The notes beneath the pieces were generated by a model. It was not told the origin of the DNA. It made no database searches and saw only the letters and a list, made by a program, of their open reading frames with translations. Positions 1 through 12,471 of a DNA stretch of 64,000 bases are shown in pieces. The stretch comes from Wuchereria bancrofti (Eukaryota; Nematoda; Chromadorea; Rhabditida; Onchocercidae), in NCBI GenBank assembly GCA_005281725.1, contig SSBO01000004.1, positions 620,001 through 684,000 on the forward strand, given 5' to 3'. Both the position numbers and the translations under genes were made by a program. Within the stretch, counting starts at the first letter, position 1, and every line of letters starts with the position of its first letter.

Positions 1-506
1 TTAGCTGTTTACTGATATCACAGTTACTGTGGTGATACAAAGGAAAAATCCAACAATGACATGTATATTGAAATGTTAACTTAATCGTTAGTAAAAAGTT
101 CTCAAAATCGTTTATAATTGTATATATCGTCGAAACTATCAACTGTCACCGAATACAAGGTGACATATTTCAAATAACAAATCTTTTAAAGCAATGCGAG
201 GTCTCACGGAATTTTCCAAATATAACGAAAGCGCAGAAGACGCATTAAAGAGCCATCGCTAAGGACAAAAAAGTTATATATTGAATTGCAAATTATTTTA
301 AGGCTCAAAATATCATCCAATTAACATTTCGTATTATCTTTTCTATATATCGAAAATTCGCCACCACGAAATCTGTCAATCTTAATTAAGCGGTATTTGC
401 CAACATTGGTCGAAGTCTTGTTATACTATGTTTATAGTCACAATCACAAATTATGCTTAAAAAAAGATAATCAGGAAATTTCTTAACAAAAAGAATAATA
501 ATTTAC

Positions 507-732
507 CACTTTTAATAACGGAAACAGCTTCTCTGCAATATTTCACAAGTTTTGGCTTCTTGCCTGCGATCGGATAAGTGACCTCACGTCCTTCCAAACT
601 GCCACCTATCGACCGAGGTGTCGCAAAAGAAGTTGAAAATGGTCTTCCACATAAGACAGGAAAGAAGCGATTGAAGAGGTTCATATTAACTGACATTATG
701 TTAATAGCAACCATACCAGTTACGTTATTCAA
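507..732 (-). CDS. First exon of an acetyl-CoA hydrolase / CoA-transferase (ACH1-type) gene, partial
   Basis: Only the first coding exon lies here; the gene continues left of the window. The N-terminus looks like a mitochondrial targeting peptide rich in Phe, Arg and Ser (LFNRFFPVLCGRPFSTSF), followed by KYCREAVSVIKSG, the typical start of the acetyl-CoA hydrolase / 4-hydroxybutyrate CoA-transferase fold. Four in-frame Met codons occur near the start (732, 714, 696, 684); the later two sit best before the targeting peptide. The exon ends with a canonical phase-1 donor (AAAGTG/GTAAAT), the same codon and phase as exon 1 of the related copy at 6.2 kb. The next exon was not found in positions 1-506, so intron 1 is probably longer than that. 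The family moves CoA between short acyl groups in mitochondria. Family assignment rests mainly on similarity to the neighbouring copy. Confidence 0.6.
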
Positions 733-2911
733 TTCTATTTGAATTAATTAGTACCAACCACACCGGTTACTTATTCAATTCTATTTAAATTAACTTCAAA
801 GGACATGTGTATTTATAAGGGCGTAATGGAAATACGTAAGCATTGCGTGGCGCAGTCCTATCGATTACGGCTGCTTCTGCCTGAAATAAATTTCCTATTT
901 TTATGGCCAATCAATTCTGTATATTTCTTTTTTGAACAAAAAGGAAAAAAACATTTCGAAAAATGGAGAAAATACAGAAAAAAGTTGAAATGGGTATAGT
1001 GGGTGTGATTTGAATAGATTTCGTACACATCAGACAGGGAAAGATCAATAACTAATTTTGCAGCAGAAATTGAAAGAAAGGTTAAAAATCATAGGAGAAG
1101 AGCAAAGAATAAGAATTGGAGGTCCATATTTTGAGCTTCAGTTAATGGAAAAGATCAATTGTCTACTCTTTTGCGTTGATGCTTCTCTTTCATTGACAAT
1201 ATCGCGTTGCAAATGTGTGATACGTTTCATAACCTTGGAAAGAACAGCAGAAAAAAGAAAAATGCTGAGAAATATGTTTTACCTAAAAACGATGGTAACG
1301 ATGATATTATTGTACTAGGTGATGGTCCAATGATCTTGAAGTTAGTTATTAAAGTCATTAAATTTTAAACTTTAAATTTCGTGTAAAATACATAATCAGT
1401 TATATCTGAATATGTATTTTACACGTGAACACATTTTCTTGCGTTCATCTCTTTCAAAGAAATAACTTCGACCGTAAAATTAATAATGTGACAAGATGAC
1501 CTAATACGTATGGAAATGGTTAACAACAACAACAACAACAGCAACAGCAAAATCTCAATAGTCAAGGGGAAGAGAGGAATATCACATTTGGATGATTGGA
1601 AGAAAACCTCGTGGCATGAGAACGGCGAAATGTGCAGTGGCCCATTATGTCTTCATAGTTTCAAATGTGAGAGTATAATCGATAAAATAATAACTAAGAG
1701 AAAAAGTTACGGTACAATAAATGTTAAATTTTATCATGAAAATAATTCATTACTTAAAATATCCATTTTGAACAAAGCTAGATTACATCGAATTACATTA
1801 AACTAAGTTAAATAGAACTTTAATATGATAAGTTAAAAGATTGTTGAACTTTTACACTGAAGCAGTTTGTTGACTTGAAAAAGTGTGTTGTGTTGTTGCT
1901 AACTGCAGTTGTTCAGTGAAAGGAACCTTCTGCTCCATTGCTAAGTGTTTCAGAGCAGTAGCAGCTGTTCTTATATATCACAGTTGTAAGATGATTGTCA
2001 AACACAACAAAAACTTGTTTCTAGCAGTTTCAGTGCCATTCTCAGTTTAGAACTTGAATTTTTCAATGTTCCATTAATTAATTAATTAGTTAATTAATAT
2101 AATAATGAGTGAATTATTTCCTTTAATTTTGATTGCAATTTTTATCATCAGTGTAATCAACAATCATCTACTTCATCTTATCATCATCTATTCATTGCAA
2201 ATGATAACGGTTAGTGTTAAAGCATGAAATCAGTACGTTACTTGAAAATTTTAAGCGAGTTTAGCCTTAGATAACCAAATTCAGCAAGAGTCTAAACTGT
2301 GAATGAATTAGTTGAAATGATTTGAAAATCACATTAGCTTGATAATAGCAACATAAAGTAAGTTACATTTTCACGCATAGTCATTTGATCAATTAAGGTC
2401 ATTTAACTGACTACTGATGCTGTTAAATTTGAGCATTCCGAGATACATTCTTCTTTTTCCTGTTCAATAAATCATTTTTATGATTCCCTTTTTGTAAATC
2501 AGTTTATTTTGCTGCACATTTTAATATGAAAAACCAAAAAAAGAACAGCTCTTTTTGCTTGTGATTTAATTCCAATTTTTATTCCAATTTTAATTTCCTA
2601 ATTTCAAATTTTTTCTTTTTGTTAAAGCAACATTTATTGCGATGTGTACACAAAGGAAAGGATGTTTTTGTGAGATGTTTCTCAGCAACTCACTATTATT
2701 AATATCTTAACTCCTCCGCTCATTTCAAAAAATCTCAATCTCTTTCACTTCATTTTCTCAGTTTTCATTAAAATTTTACTCAAAAATAAATGATCCGATA
2801 GTTTGATCAAATTCTAAATCGCTTTCTCGTAATTGACGTCACGTAGACTAAATCTAGCGTTTATGGAAATGATATATTACCAATAGAACTGACTTATTCC
2901 AGTGAGCAACA
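733..2911. other. Region without a recognised gene
   Basis: Short open stretches occur, for example around 1064-1160 after a TTTTGCAG-like acceptor and at 1510-1806, which starts with an AAC/AGC trinucleotide run (1524-1552). None resembles a known family or has convincing splice partners. The rest is AT-rich sequence with many stops in all frames. Confidence 0.4.
2531..2580. repeat. Direct repeat, copy A
   Basis: A stretch containing GCTCTTTTTGCTTG and GTGATTTAATTCCAATT recurs at about 3104-3170, on the other side of the Ig exon. The second copy carries about 14 extra bases in the middle and a few substitutions. The two copies lie in the same orientation and bracket positions 2581-3103. Confidence 0.6.
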
Positions 2912-3031
2912 ATGAGCCTTGCACCATTCTTCGATAAAGCACCTTCAATAATTAATAAGCCTGATGGCAGTGTACTGTTCGAATGCATGTGTAATGCGAA
3001 TCCCGAACCAACCATGCAATGGTTTTTCAAG
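2912..3031 (+). CDS. Orphan first exon encoding the start of an immunoglobulin I-set domain
   Basis: Forty codons run from ATG to a canonical donor (TTCAAG/GTAACA). The peptide begins MSLAPFFDKAPSI and carries GSVLFECMCNANPEPTMQWFF, the first half of an I-set Ig domain: the B-strand Cys in FEC, the NPEP turn and the core Trp. It resembles muscle Ig proteins of the twitchin/DIM-1/titin group. TTATTCCAG lies 12 bases before the ATG and fits a spliced-leader acceptor. I could not find the second half of the domain (the YxCxAxN strand) downstream on the plus strand before the aquaporin gene. The minus-strand CoA-transferase pseudogene starts within about 170 bp. It is either a duplicated gene fragment or the first exon of a gene with a very long intron. 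The domain type is fairly sure; the gene identity is not. Confidence 0.55.
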
Positions 3032-3103
3032 GTAACATTTATTAGAAATGAAATTTTCATAATAATTTGGGTTGTTCGCTTCTCCAATTCCAGTGATTAT
3101 GGA

Positions 3104-3170
3104 AAGTCAAAAAAAAGAATAGCTCTTTTTGCTTGTAAATGTTGAATGTTGTGATTTAATTCCAATTCCA
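3104..3170. repeat. Direct repeat, copy B
   Basis: Second copy of the element at 2531-2580, with about 14 inserted bases (around 3137-3150). It begins about 70 bp after the donor site of the Ig exon, so the exon lies between the two copies. Confidence 0.6.
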
Positions 3171-3199
3171 ATTTCAATTTTGAGCTATACTGTATTTGT

Positions 3200-6100
3200 A
3201 TATATTTTTGCCCCATAATTGAGCTGTACCGTATTCGGCGACCACGTAATGTATATGAGCTCGTGATGTCACCAATCTTGCTTCCTGTTAAAGGTTAACT
3301 CAAGAAAAAGTTAAATTAAACGTTTGTAATGACTTACTAAAATTATTAGATAATGCTTATTTCATTAATGTATGGTACGACCTTGCTTTGACCTTTTCTG
3401 GTTGTGGACGTAATTGCAATTATAGGCTTCCCGAGGCCATCACTTCCTATTACGGCTCCTCTTATAAAGTCCACTTGGCCACCAAAGCCAGAAAGGAAGC
3501 GATTCCCGACAGAATCTGCCGCCATTGAAGCAGTTCTCGACAGATTCCCAAAGATAAAAAGACAAAAAACGCAGTATCAGATCAGTGAGCTCATAAGAAT
3601 TTTATTGAAATTCATTAATTAATTTGAATTAAAAAAAAATAATGATGTACTATAGCTGAACGATAGCCTTTAATTCACTCTTATGAAGCAAACATAAATC
3701 AATTTCAACAGCCGAGTTGATAGCGGTCATTTTCGGCATCATCCGTATTGTTGTTGAGTCGTTTATCCAAGCCACATCACCACATAATATATCGGGATTG
3801 CCATCCACAAAGTGATAAAGTTTGTCAGAACCATTCGGTTTGATAAGAAATAAATGTAGCAACAACTAACTTTTCCAGCAAATATGATCTTTTTCAAATT
3901 TGTGATTGCATTGCAATCAATGTTTTAGTACTCCATCTGAAAGCATTTCCGATTTTATGATTAGCCAAGGAAGCTAAAGTGGCATCCGGAATTGCGCCAA
4001 TGCCTGAAATGATATCTTCAATTATGTAATTAATATTAGTTTCATCAAAACTAATATATGTCCAGTCGGGAGTTGGATGAAGGAGATTATCTATTCATTA
4101 TCATGAATTCATTACTCCTACATTAGGTCATCAGAATTCAAGTTCAAAATAGCTAAACTATCTGGAGTGATAGCATGTATTTCCTTTCCATTTTCTTTCC
4201 CTCTCTTTGTTTATTTTTCCATCCTTCCGTTGAATTTATTTCTTAGCTTCTGTTTCTTTGAAAAGTATCAAACCAGCTTATATGTGTCTAGGCTGGAACA
4301 GAATGATCCTTAAAATCCACGCTTATGTCATCTGATGGAAGAAGTAGAGGAAAAACAAAATTTCATTTCACAATGTTTGAAACTAATGGGAAATTAACCA
4401 GTCTGTAATGTAGCGTCATTGTCTGCAAGGTTATTTGCGATAATTTCACCAATTTTTTTTTTCTTGAAATGATCCGGCTTCTTTATATAAAGGATGATCC
4501 ATTTCAATGATAACATCAATATCACTCTGACGAATAACTGAATTACCAAATGTACGAAGTATGTTTTTGTTTGATATTGCTGAAATTTAAATAATTGGCA
4601 GAGAGTCTAATCTCAGCGAAATGATGCAGAAAATAATTTTGGTTGTATGATTAGTTATATTTCTTTTTTTTTTTTTTTTTGTTAATAATTTCTTAAAAGA
4701 TGAGGAAATATACCAGTGATATGATCCGCATGAGTGATAGCAGCACGAGTAGCATCCACATTTCTACCTAAAGTACAGTAGCCAGAATCATCTGGCGGAG
4801 ATATCTGGAACGGAATTATAGATCTGAATCTATGTCAAAGGCAAAATCATTAAAGTTAGTGGAATATTGTGCCTGATCTCTCTTTCATTTTAATAAAATA
4901 AATCAGAATAGGTTATGGTTAGCAAAACAGCGTTGAGTTTAACTGCTCCACTTCGGAAAAGCAAAGGCACTTCATGTAGAAACACTGAATTGAAATCGGC
5001 TAGACCTAAAAACTTGGTCGGCTCCTTCATTTTCTTTTTTTATTAATGGATATATTTTAAAATTTGAATTCTCAAATTTTCAAGATATCCTTTAAAAAAA
5101 CCTAAAAATTTACGAGAGAATGATTAAAGGATTTTAAACCGTTTGATTAAAAAAAAAAAAATCGACACAAATATCATACAAAATAAATTGTCTTTTTTCA
5201 TAAATACCATTTACTGAGAACTGAAAAACAAACTTCATTAACTGCTTCCCTTAAATTTGCGCCAGTAAATAAAGAATTTGATCGAATGCGATCTAAAAAA
5301 CTTGTTTCAGTTGAATTTGTTGAAAAAAACTAATAAAAAATACTTTTATACAAAAATATTAAAGAAGCGCCTTCCATTACCTTTGAAATTAGGTTGAGTC
5401 CACTTAGTTGGTCCCCCCAAATGCAAATGACGTAATGTCAATTGCTTCAAATCATTAGCCGCCGCATAATCACATAAACCTTCCAACGTAGGTGTTGCAC
5501 CCATTCCATGACCGAATAATGATCACCTGAACATTGATAAACAATGATCATTTGACAGTAAGTAAACAAATTTACCTGAATAAAAAATTTCATTAAACAA
5601 AGATTTAGAAAAAGCAACAAAATTAGCATGAATAAAAGAAAAATCTCAAGCAAATGTGAAGTTTATTTTTATATAATTATTTGCTAAGTATTCGATGCAT
5701 TATAGAATGATAATATGCATGATAAAATGCAAATAACTGAGAGATCATTTGCGTTGCAAAAATAATATTTCTCGAAGTTTATCAACGATACATAATGTAA
5801 TTGTAATCAATAAAAGCGTTGCAAGAAACTACGATTAATTACTGTGATCACTGCAATGAACTTAAAGCTTCGTCAAAAAATGGTGCAGAAAAGAGCAAAA
5901 ACTTATGAAAGTTTTCGAAAATAGGTAGTAATTGAGTATATTGATTGGGAATGATTTCGATTGACTTATAATACAATTTTAATTAATTTTTAAATCTGAC
6001 TTATTAAAGAAAGGACAGTATACCAACCAGATTTGATCGCACCAAAAGCATCTTTAATATTTGTAACAATTTTTGTCTTTTTTCCAGTAGCCGCATAATT

Positions 6101-6202
6101 ATATCTCCGATTTTTTAGCAAACCGGTTATCCATCGTAATGAGGTTGCACTTGAATGAAAAGTTCTTGATGATACTATCGTGAATTGTGATAACAGCTTC
6201 AT
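3200..6202 (-). pseudogene. Decayed acetyl-CoA hydrolase / CoA-transferase (ACH1 family) gene
   Basis: Homologous segments cover most of the family in order, from exon 1 (6028-6202, mitochondrial-type N-terminus) through HGMGATPT, IRSNSLFTGANLREAVN, FLHEVPLLFR, SPPDDSGYCTLG, RTFGNSVIRQSDIDV, IGAIPDATLASL, FVDGNP, INSAVEIDL and SGFGGQVDFIRGA to HYVVAEYG near 3230. Several lesions break it. About one base is missing before HGMGATP (~5509-5514). One G is missing at the donor after AREAVNE-like sequence (~5234), so the next exon would read into TAG. An A10 run (4453-4462) shifts frame before IGEIIA. A shift after NHK (~3945-3960) is followed by TGA (~3918), and frames change again near 3840-3870. 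The C-terminal helices after the EYG segment are absent. One or two shifts could be sequencing error, but their number, in a window where other genes read cleanly, favours a real pseudogene. The intact family transfers or hydrolyses CoA on short acyl groups in mitochondria. Confidence 0.78.
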
Positions 6203-6210
6203 TTCTCTAA

Positions 6211-6250
6211 GTGAGATTGGGAGGGAGAAAGAGGGAGAGAGAGAGAGAGC
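6211..6250. repeat. GA-rich microsatellite
   Basis: An imperfect purine run, (GGGAGA)/(GA)n, lies directly upstream of the first exon of the CoA-transferase pseudogene. Confidence 0.8.
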
Positions 6251-9200
6251 TGAAGATAACTTTGTGCAAAATGAGCCAGGTTAGATGTAACTAACTAGAT
6301 TGGACAAATGAAAAAACAAATAATTAATTAATTATACTCATTTATTTTAATGAAGTCAAATTCAAAATAAAATACAACTTCGTAGTTCTTTTCTTACCGT
6401 GGCATTATAAAATATATAAATGTAACAAAAGAAAGGAGACTTTTGGTTAGAACGGCATTGTCATACTACGGCATTTCACCGCTTCAACTAACGCTTACCA
6501 AATTGTAATTATCCTTTCCGTTATTCTTAAACGTTGAAAAGAAGAAATTGTTGGACCATACGAGAGGAGCACATACGGGAAATGTTAGTAAAAAGGCAAA
6601 TATCAGCTCCGACAGTTGATGATTCATACAACCAGAATTTTCATGAATTATTCAATGATCACAACACATTCGGTGTCTGTGTCATTTATTTGTCAACAAC
6701 TCACTTGTTAGTTATCATTTATGGATAATTTTGTTCAACTGATAGCTTTCCCCAACGCCGCAGTACCAAAGCGATCCTGAGGTCAATGTAAGTTTAATGT
6801 ATTTATACGATTCAAAAAATCTACAAGAGAATATATTTCTCTTCTGCTATTGTCACACTGATGCTTGCAACGCTTGCAGACTGCAAAAAATAGAAGAAGA
6901 GCATCGTATTAAGCAATAGAACTAATCAAGTAGGTAAGTATTTAATATTTATTAAAACAATCGATGAAATATTGCAAGAATTATTGAAAGTGCATGATGA
7001 ACGTTGTAACGCCATTCTAATGATTCTGAGAAACAGTTCAAATATATTTCTCAGAGTTGCAAAAATTTCCCATTACAACTTGTCATTATGATCTGACATA
7101 ACATTGATCATTTGAACTCAGAATCGATATTTCTAAATACTACACTCCCTGCGTATGTCACTGCATAATTCTTAAACAGCAACAGATTATCAAGATTTAT
7201 TAACCCGAGTTTGACCTGATATCTACCTTTCCACCAACAGCCTTTTAAGTCTTTCCGGATGCGATAGGTATTTCCTAGCATTTGATCTATTTGAGTCTGA
7301 GATGCAGGAGAATGCTGATCATTTCTATTCTAAAAATAAAATTTCTATTTTCTTCGTTTCTTTTCTCGTAGGTCAGTCGTAACCGAATTCTGAATATCTC
7401 CTGACTTTAAGGAGTTAGTGGATGTATTTTATCGAAGTTAAACAGCAGAATCAAACTCCAAACAAACTTTACTAGTCAATTCATCCCAATTACTTTTGCT
7501 ATTATGTGAATATTTTAACTTGTCAGTCAAACCATGTCCATCTGAAAATAAAGTAAATGAAAGGACAATTATTTCTAATAATTATAACAAATAGCTTATA
7601 CATTTCTCTGCGCAAAAGCACGGCATAATTTAAAAATTAAGATTGTAAAAATTTAAATTTTCGAAGAGAAGGTGCAAGTGCATATGGGAACCTCGCTAAA
7701 ACGATATTAACGATTTGGTAATTCTTAAGTTTATGAATAAATTAAATTATATAAAACGAGTAAACTGCTAAAAGGGAGAATTTCTCTGTCATATGAGACG
7801 AAAATGAAAAATATATGAAGTATAATTTAAAGTTGGAATGCATGATAAATAACACATTCAGTGGGAGGGAGAGCAAAAAGCGTAAATGTAAATATCATAC
7901 TGGAAAAATAGGAAGTATCAATTAAAGTTAACATAAATAGTTCGATAGATTTATACTCTTTTTAATTATTAATAGTTCACTGATAGCTTATCGATTTAAA
8001 CTTACAATTTAAAATAATTTTCAAGAAACAACAATATATATATATATATGCAAAGAGATAGCTTATTTTGAGAACATGGACGTTTTTCTCTCATTGCTTT
8101 CAACAACATAATGCAAAATTACTGCAAATATAGAGATGTTAATTGAAAAGTTAACTTCTTTTCTGTTATTGACTGATATCATGTGACAAACTGCCAAGGC
8201 AAGTCATCACAATTACCAGAAATATATTAAAAGCGCCATTCTTATATTCATTTTCTAAAGTGAATTTAAACACTCTAACAAAATCGTTTCTTTACAACAG
8301 AAGGGAATATTTATCATGTAGAATTATTCTCCCAAAGCACTTCTGATCGCGTCACATCACGTATCTTTTGTTGCTGTTAGCGTAAGATAATATTATTTAC
8401 GCAATAAGTCAATGAAACTGCGTGCTTTATAATGAAGGGAGGAATACAGCTGTTGATATATTTGTTCAAAAGGTAATAATTTCATCAAGTTGAGCGGTCG
8501 TATTTATTTTTAACAAAACTGCAATTGGAACTTGTCAGTGCTTCTACTGTGATTTGATCTGATCATTCAGATCAAAAAAAGAATGCATTTAATTCGGGAG
8601 TAATCAATACATTTGGAAAACGAGAGTCAGAAAAAACTGATATAATTAATAAGTTGGAAACAATTTTAGAATAAGTTAGCTACGAACTAGTAACAATGAA
8701 TTATTTCACAAATCAACAGAGAATAATTAAGATTTCGTTAAATGATAAATGATGTTGAACGGATTGTACTGAAAGAGAAAATAACATGAACTATCCAAAA
8801 TATCTTTTCTATCAGCACAAATGAAGTGACCAATGAGAGTTGGAGCATTTAAAACCTGTGAAACTTGTGCTGATAAAGTTGTTCCTGTTCTTGGAAAAAG
8901 AAGTGTAAAAAAACTTAAAGTAGAAACTAATAGGATTTTTTGGTGTACCCCTCAAGATTTTTTTATTGATGAAAAGTTACTTATCATTGCAATCACTAAC
9001 CGTTAATTAACTTAATTAATTTACAGCAATAAACAATGAGTAAAATGCTTGGTCAGACCATGAGAAATGAAAACCACTGATCATCGATTGCAATCAATTT
9101 CACAACCCAGTTTTGTAGCTACCGGTTTAATTTGCATGTAATTATAGACTGAATTTATTAACATAAATATCATTTTAATCGATAAGTGACCTTAATAAGT

Positions 9201-9702
9201 TTTTTTTGACGATTGCAATTGGTAGTTTCACTTTGTGCGCTTTCATTAACGTCAGTGTATTTTCTTTAAGTTGTACCATTGGACGTGTCATATTGTGTAA
9301 AATTGCTAAACTGCGGCTGATGAGTAAAAGTATGTTACTAATGAAGTGAGAGGTTTCAAATGAAATAAAATTAATCGAAATTAGCAGATATGTTACGCAA
9401 GAACCAATCAGCGAATTAATTAACTTAAAGTATGTGAAATAGGAGTGACTGGAGAGCCATGAAATCAAGATTTATTAGCAATAAAGACATTTGTCCTCAG
9501 TTGCCAACTAAGTGACATTATTTCAGTATTATGTTCTCAGTTAAGATGTTTCCAAAACAGCTGCTTTCCAATTTATTTTCTTTATAAGATTAGACTATGA
9601 GCACATAGATTTCTAGTAGCGCTTCAATCGTTGTATTATTTTTGTTTTCACTGAAGGAAATGATCAGAAAGTCTTCAGGTATATAATAATCAGCTAGGAG
9701 TG
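6251..9702. other. Gene-poor region between the CoA-transferase pseudogene and the aquaporin
   Basis: No recognised gene. It contains a short (TA)n run at about 8034-8049 and many AT-rich stretches. Open stretches at 6534-6728 (+) and 9175-9468 (-) show no family motif and no consistent splice signals, so they are not called. Confidence 0.45.
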
Positions 9703-12347
9703 ATGAGTGCTTCAAATACAACTGGAAATAATGAGTGGTTCAAGTTGCCGAATTTACCCGAACTGATTCGGAGTGTCATTCAGATCAAATCTAAATTATT
9801 GAGAAACGCATTAGCGGAAGCTGTCGGTACATTTATTCTTTTGGTAAGCTTGGATATTTGTAATACTTCGGCTGAAAATATTCTCCAAAAGTTTTTTGCT
9901 TATACAAATAAAAAAAATGGTGAAAATTGGTTAAAAAAGTGGAAAAAAAATTTCTCTCCACCGAATTTTTTTTAAACGGAAGGGTTTTTGATTGAAGTCA
10001 GCAGAATGGTTGGTTCTGTGTATCACTAATCTCTTTCGGGAAACTTTTAAATGACTTCTACCATTCATTGTGATATTATTAGAATGCGTACTGTACTGAA
10101 TGATCCACTAATGTTTATATTATTATATTGACATAAAGGTACTGCACTTTTCAAATCATTGTAATTAGACTTTAACACATCTCTTTTTGCTAATAATAAA
10201 GCAAGAATGTTCCTTCCCATAGCAAAGAATTCCGCATTTTAGCAACTGCATTAACTATTTCAATTGGTCACTACGGTCATTGCGCCTTTCATCTTCAAAG
10301 CTCTCATATCCCTCACAAATAATATCCTTGTCTTATCCTGAAATAAAGTGTAAAATAAATAATAAGGATAGATTACTAAGAAAAGGAAAGTTTAAAACAA
10401 GAAGCGAACATCAAATGATGTAGAATACCGCCGTATCTGTTCAGGGATGTACAAAAACAACAAATTTGAATGTGTAAAATACAGAGTGACTTTTGCATCA
10501 GTCTTATAACTTCTGATCGCGATCATTATCAGTTGATAACAGTGCATTATGAATTGTTTTTTGTATTATTAATACATTTACAGATAAAGTTTATTAGATT
10601 ATAATGCTATGAAAATTTTAGTTTATTGGAACAAGTATTATTGCGCAATTGCATTTGCCTCACGGTACTATCAATACATGGGTTCAAATAAATGTCGGAT
10701 GGGGTTTTGCTATAACAATATCCGTTACATCCGTATCGCATATTTCGGGTAAGCATTTATTCATGATTTAAACTCATCAAATTTTATCTGGAAAAATATT
10801 TTTAGGTGTAATTGCATTTTTTTATTACTAAGTTTAGGTATAATTGCATTTTAAAAGAAAGATACAAATCTACTCATTCTAATAACTCAGACAAAATTTT
10901 TTTCTACTTATTTACTTCTCATTTATTAATAAGTTTATTTTTTACTCATCATAATAGCTTAGAAAAAAAATCACAATAAACTGAAGATAAATAAAAAATG
11001 AACAACAGGAGGAAGAGAGCAATATTCAAAAAAGTAATGAAAATTATGAACAAAGTAGAAATAATTGCTAACATTTTCCGATCTGTTTATCAATTTCATA
11101 CTTTTATTATATGATAACAGATACGATATGAATAGAAAGATAAAGTGTATTGATTATTCAAATGCTGCAGTTTCTGCTCTTTTTTTCTGATATTTTTGCA
11201 CTAAAATAATAGAAGTGAGCATTAGGTGGACATTTGAACCCGGCGATATCAGTGCTATTCTTCTCGATGGGTATGTTAGACATTATATCCTTACCGATAT
11301 ATATCATTGCTCAACATATCGGTGCATTCTTTGGTGCTGCAGCAACCTATGTTATTTATCGTGGTATGTTTGTCGGACAAAAAAATTTTTCCCAAAAATT
11401 ATTTGCATAGTGATTGATTGCATGGCATAAGTTATTTACTTAATTATTTATTTACACACATGAATTTCTTATTTTTTATTAGTGAGTTCGTCGTTTCCTG
11501 ATGCATTCGTTAATAGCACGGCAAATAATGTTTTCTGTTTATTATGATTTCATCGTTCTCAGCTACGAAAAACATTGCAAAAATTGTAGATGCAATAAAC
11601 AATTACGATGGTGGAATAAGAGCGGTATCGGGTCCAAATGGAACAGCCGGCATCTTTGCGACATATCCGCAACCATATATGTCTCCTTTATCCACATACT
11701 TGGATCAGGTATACTACAATTTAAAGCGATCATAAGAGTAAGCAGCAAGCAGTCTCTTCCTCTAACCTTCAATGAAAGAAAGGGAAAAAATTCAATAAAG
11801 TTCTCCCTTTTTTTTATCAACTATAATTTGTTTGGAGAAAAAATTAAACAAATTTAGATTGTGGGAACAGGTCTGCTTGCATTTTGCGTACTGGTAATTA
11901 TTGATCAACGAAATAAAATTCCATCCGCAGCCCATCCGTTGTTATTCGGTATTTCTCTGCTTGTTATTGGCTGCGGATTTGGTGTGAATTGCGGTTATCC
12001 ATTGAATCCAGCAAGAGATTTCGCACCACGAATATTCAGTTATTTCATCTACGGGAAAGAAGTTTTCACGTGAGTGACTATTACGCATTTCGAAGGTTTC
12101 CAAATATATTGAGCATTAATTTTAATGTATCAGATTATCATCACGTGAAAGATATCAAGTCAAATCAAATTATTCCTCATTTTTTTTCATTTTATTTAGG
12201 CATCCATGGCGTTATTGGTTCTTAGTGCCAATAATAGCTCCAACACTCGGTGCGTTAATTGGTGGATGGTTTTATATACTTCTTCTCGGAAGTCACATAC
12301 CGGATCAGGAGTCATTACAAGAAGAATCACAGACAAAGGAGAGATGA
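9703..12347 (+). CDS. Aquaglyceroporin (MIP family)
   Basis: Six exons join in frame: 9703-9843, 10622-10748, 11226-11363, 11563-11708, 11858-12069 and 12200-12347. All have GT-AG introns and give 303 residues, normal for the family. The two pore motifs are GGHLNPA (NPA about residues 94-96) and NPARD (about 234-238). Asp after the second NPA, as in NPARD, marks the glycerol-permeable branch rather than strict water channels. Other family marks are AEAVGTFIL in the first membrane helix, INVGWGFAI before the first half-helix, and AGIFATYPQPY in the extracellular loop. Six membrane helices are expected. The protein should carry water and glycerol across the plasma membrane. The ATG at 9703 follows a GTG codon and is the first Met of the reading frame. 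The C-terminus is Glu/Gln-rich and likely cytosolic. A poly(A) signal lies 119 bp after the stop. Confidence 0.95.
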
Positions 12348-12465
12348 GAAATGTGAAATGAAGAATGATATTTAAAAATTTTAAATAATCTTATCAAAAA
12401 AGTACTGATAAATTGCTGAATATAAGGAACTGAATTCAAATTTAAAAAGTAATATAATAAATTAC

Positions 12466-12471
12466 AATAAA
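12466..12471 (+). terminator. Candidate poly(A) signal of the aquaporin gene
   Basis: AATAAA lies 119 bp after the stop codon in AT-rich sequence. No other consensus signal was preferred nearby. Confidence 0.45.

Noticed and set aside
1510..1806. 98-codon plus-strand frame beginning with an Asn run
   Set aside because: The Asn run comes from an AAC repeat. No domain, no splice partners and no support upstream or downstream.
9175..9468. 97-codon minus-strand frame, hydrophobic
   Set aside because: Rich in Leu, Ile, Ser and Phe as expected from AT-rich DNA; no family motif and no splice signals in a consistent pattern.
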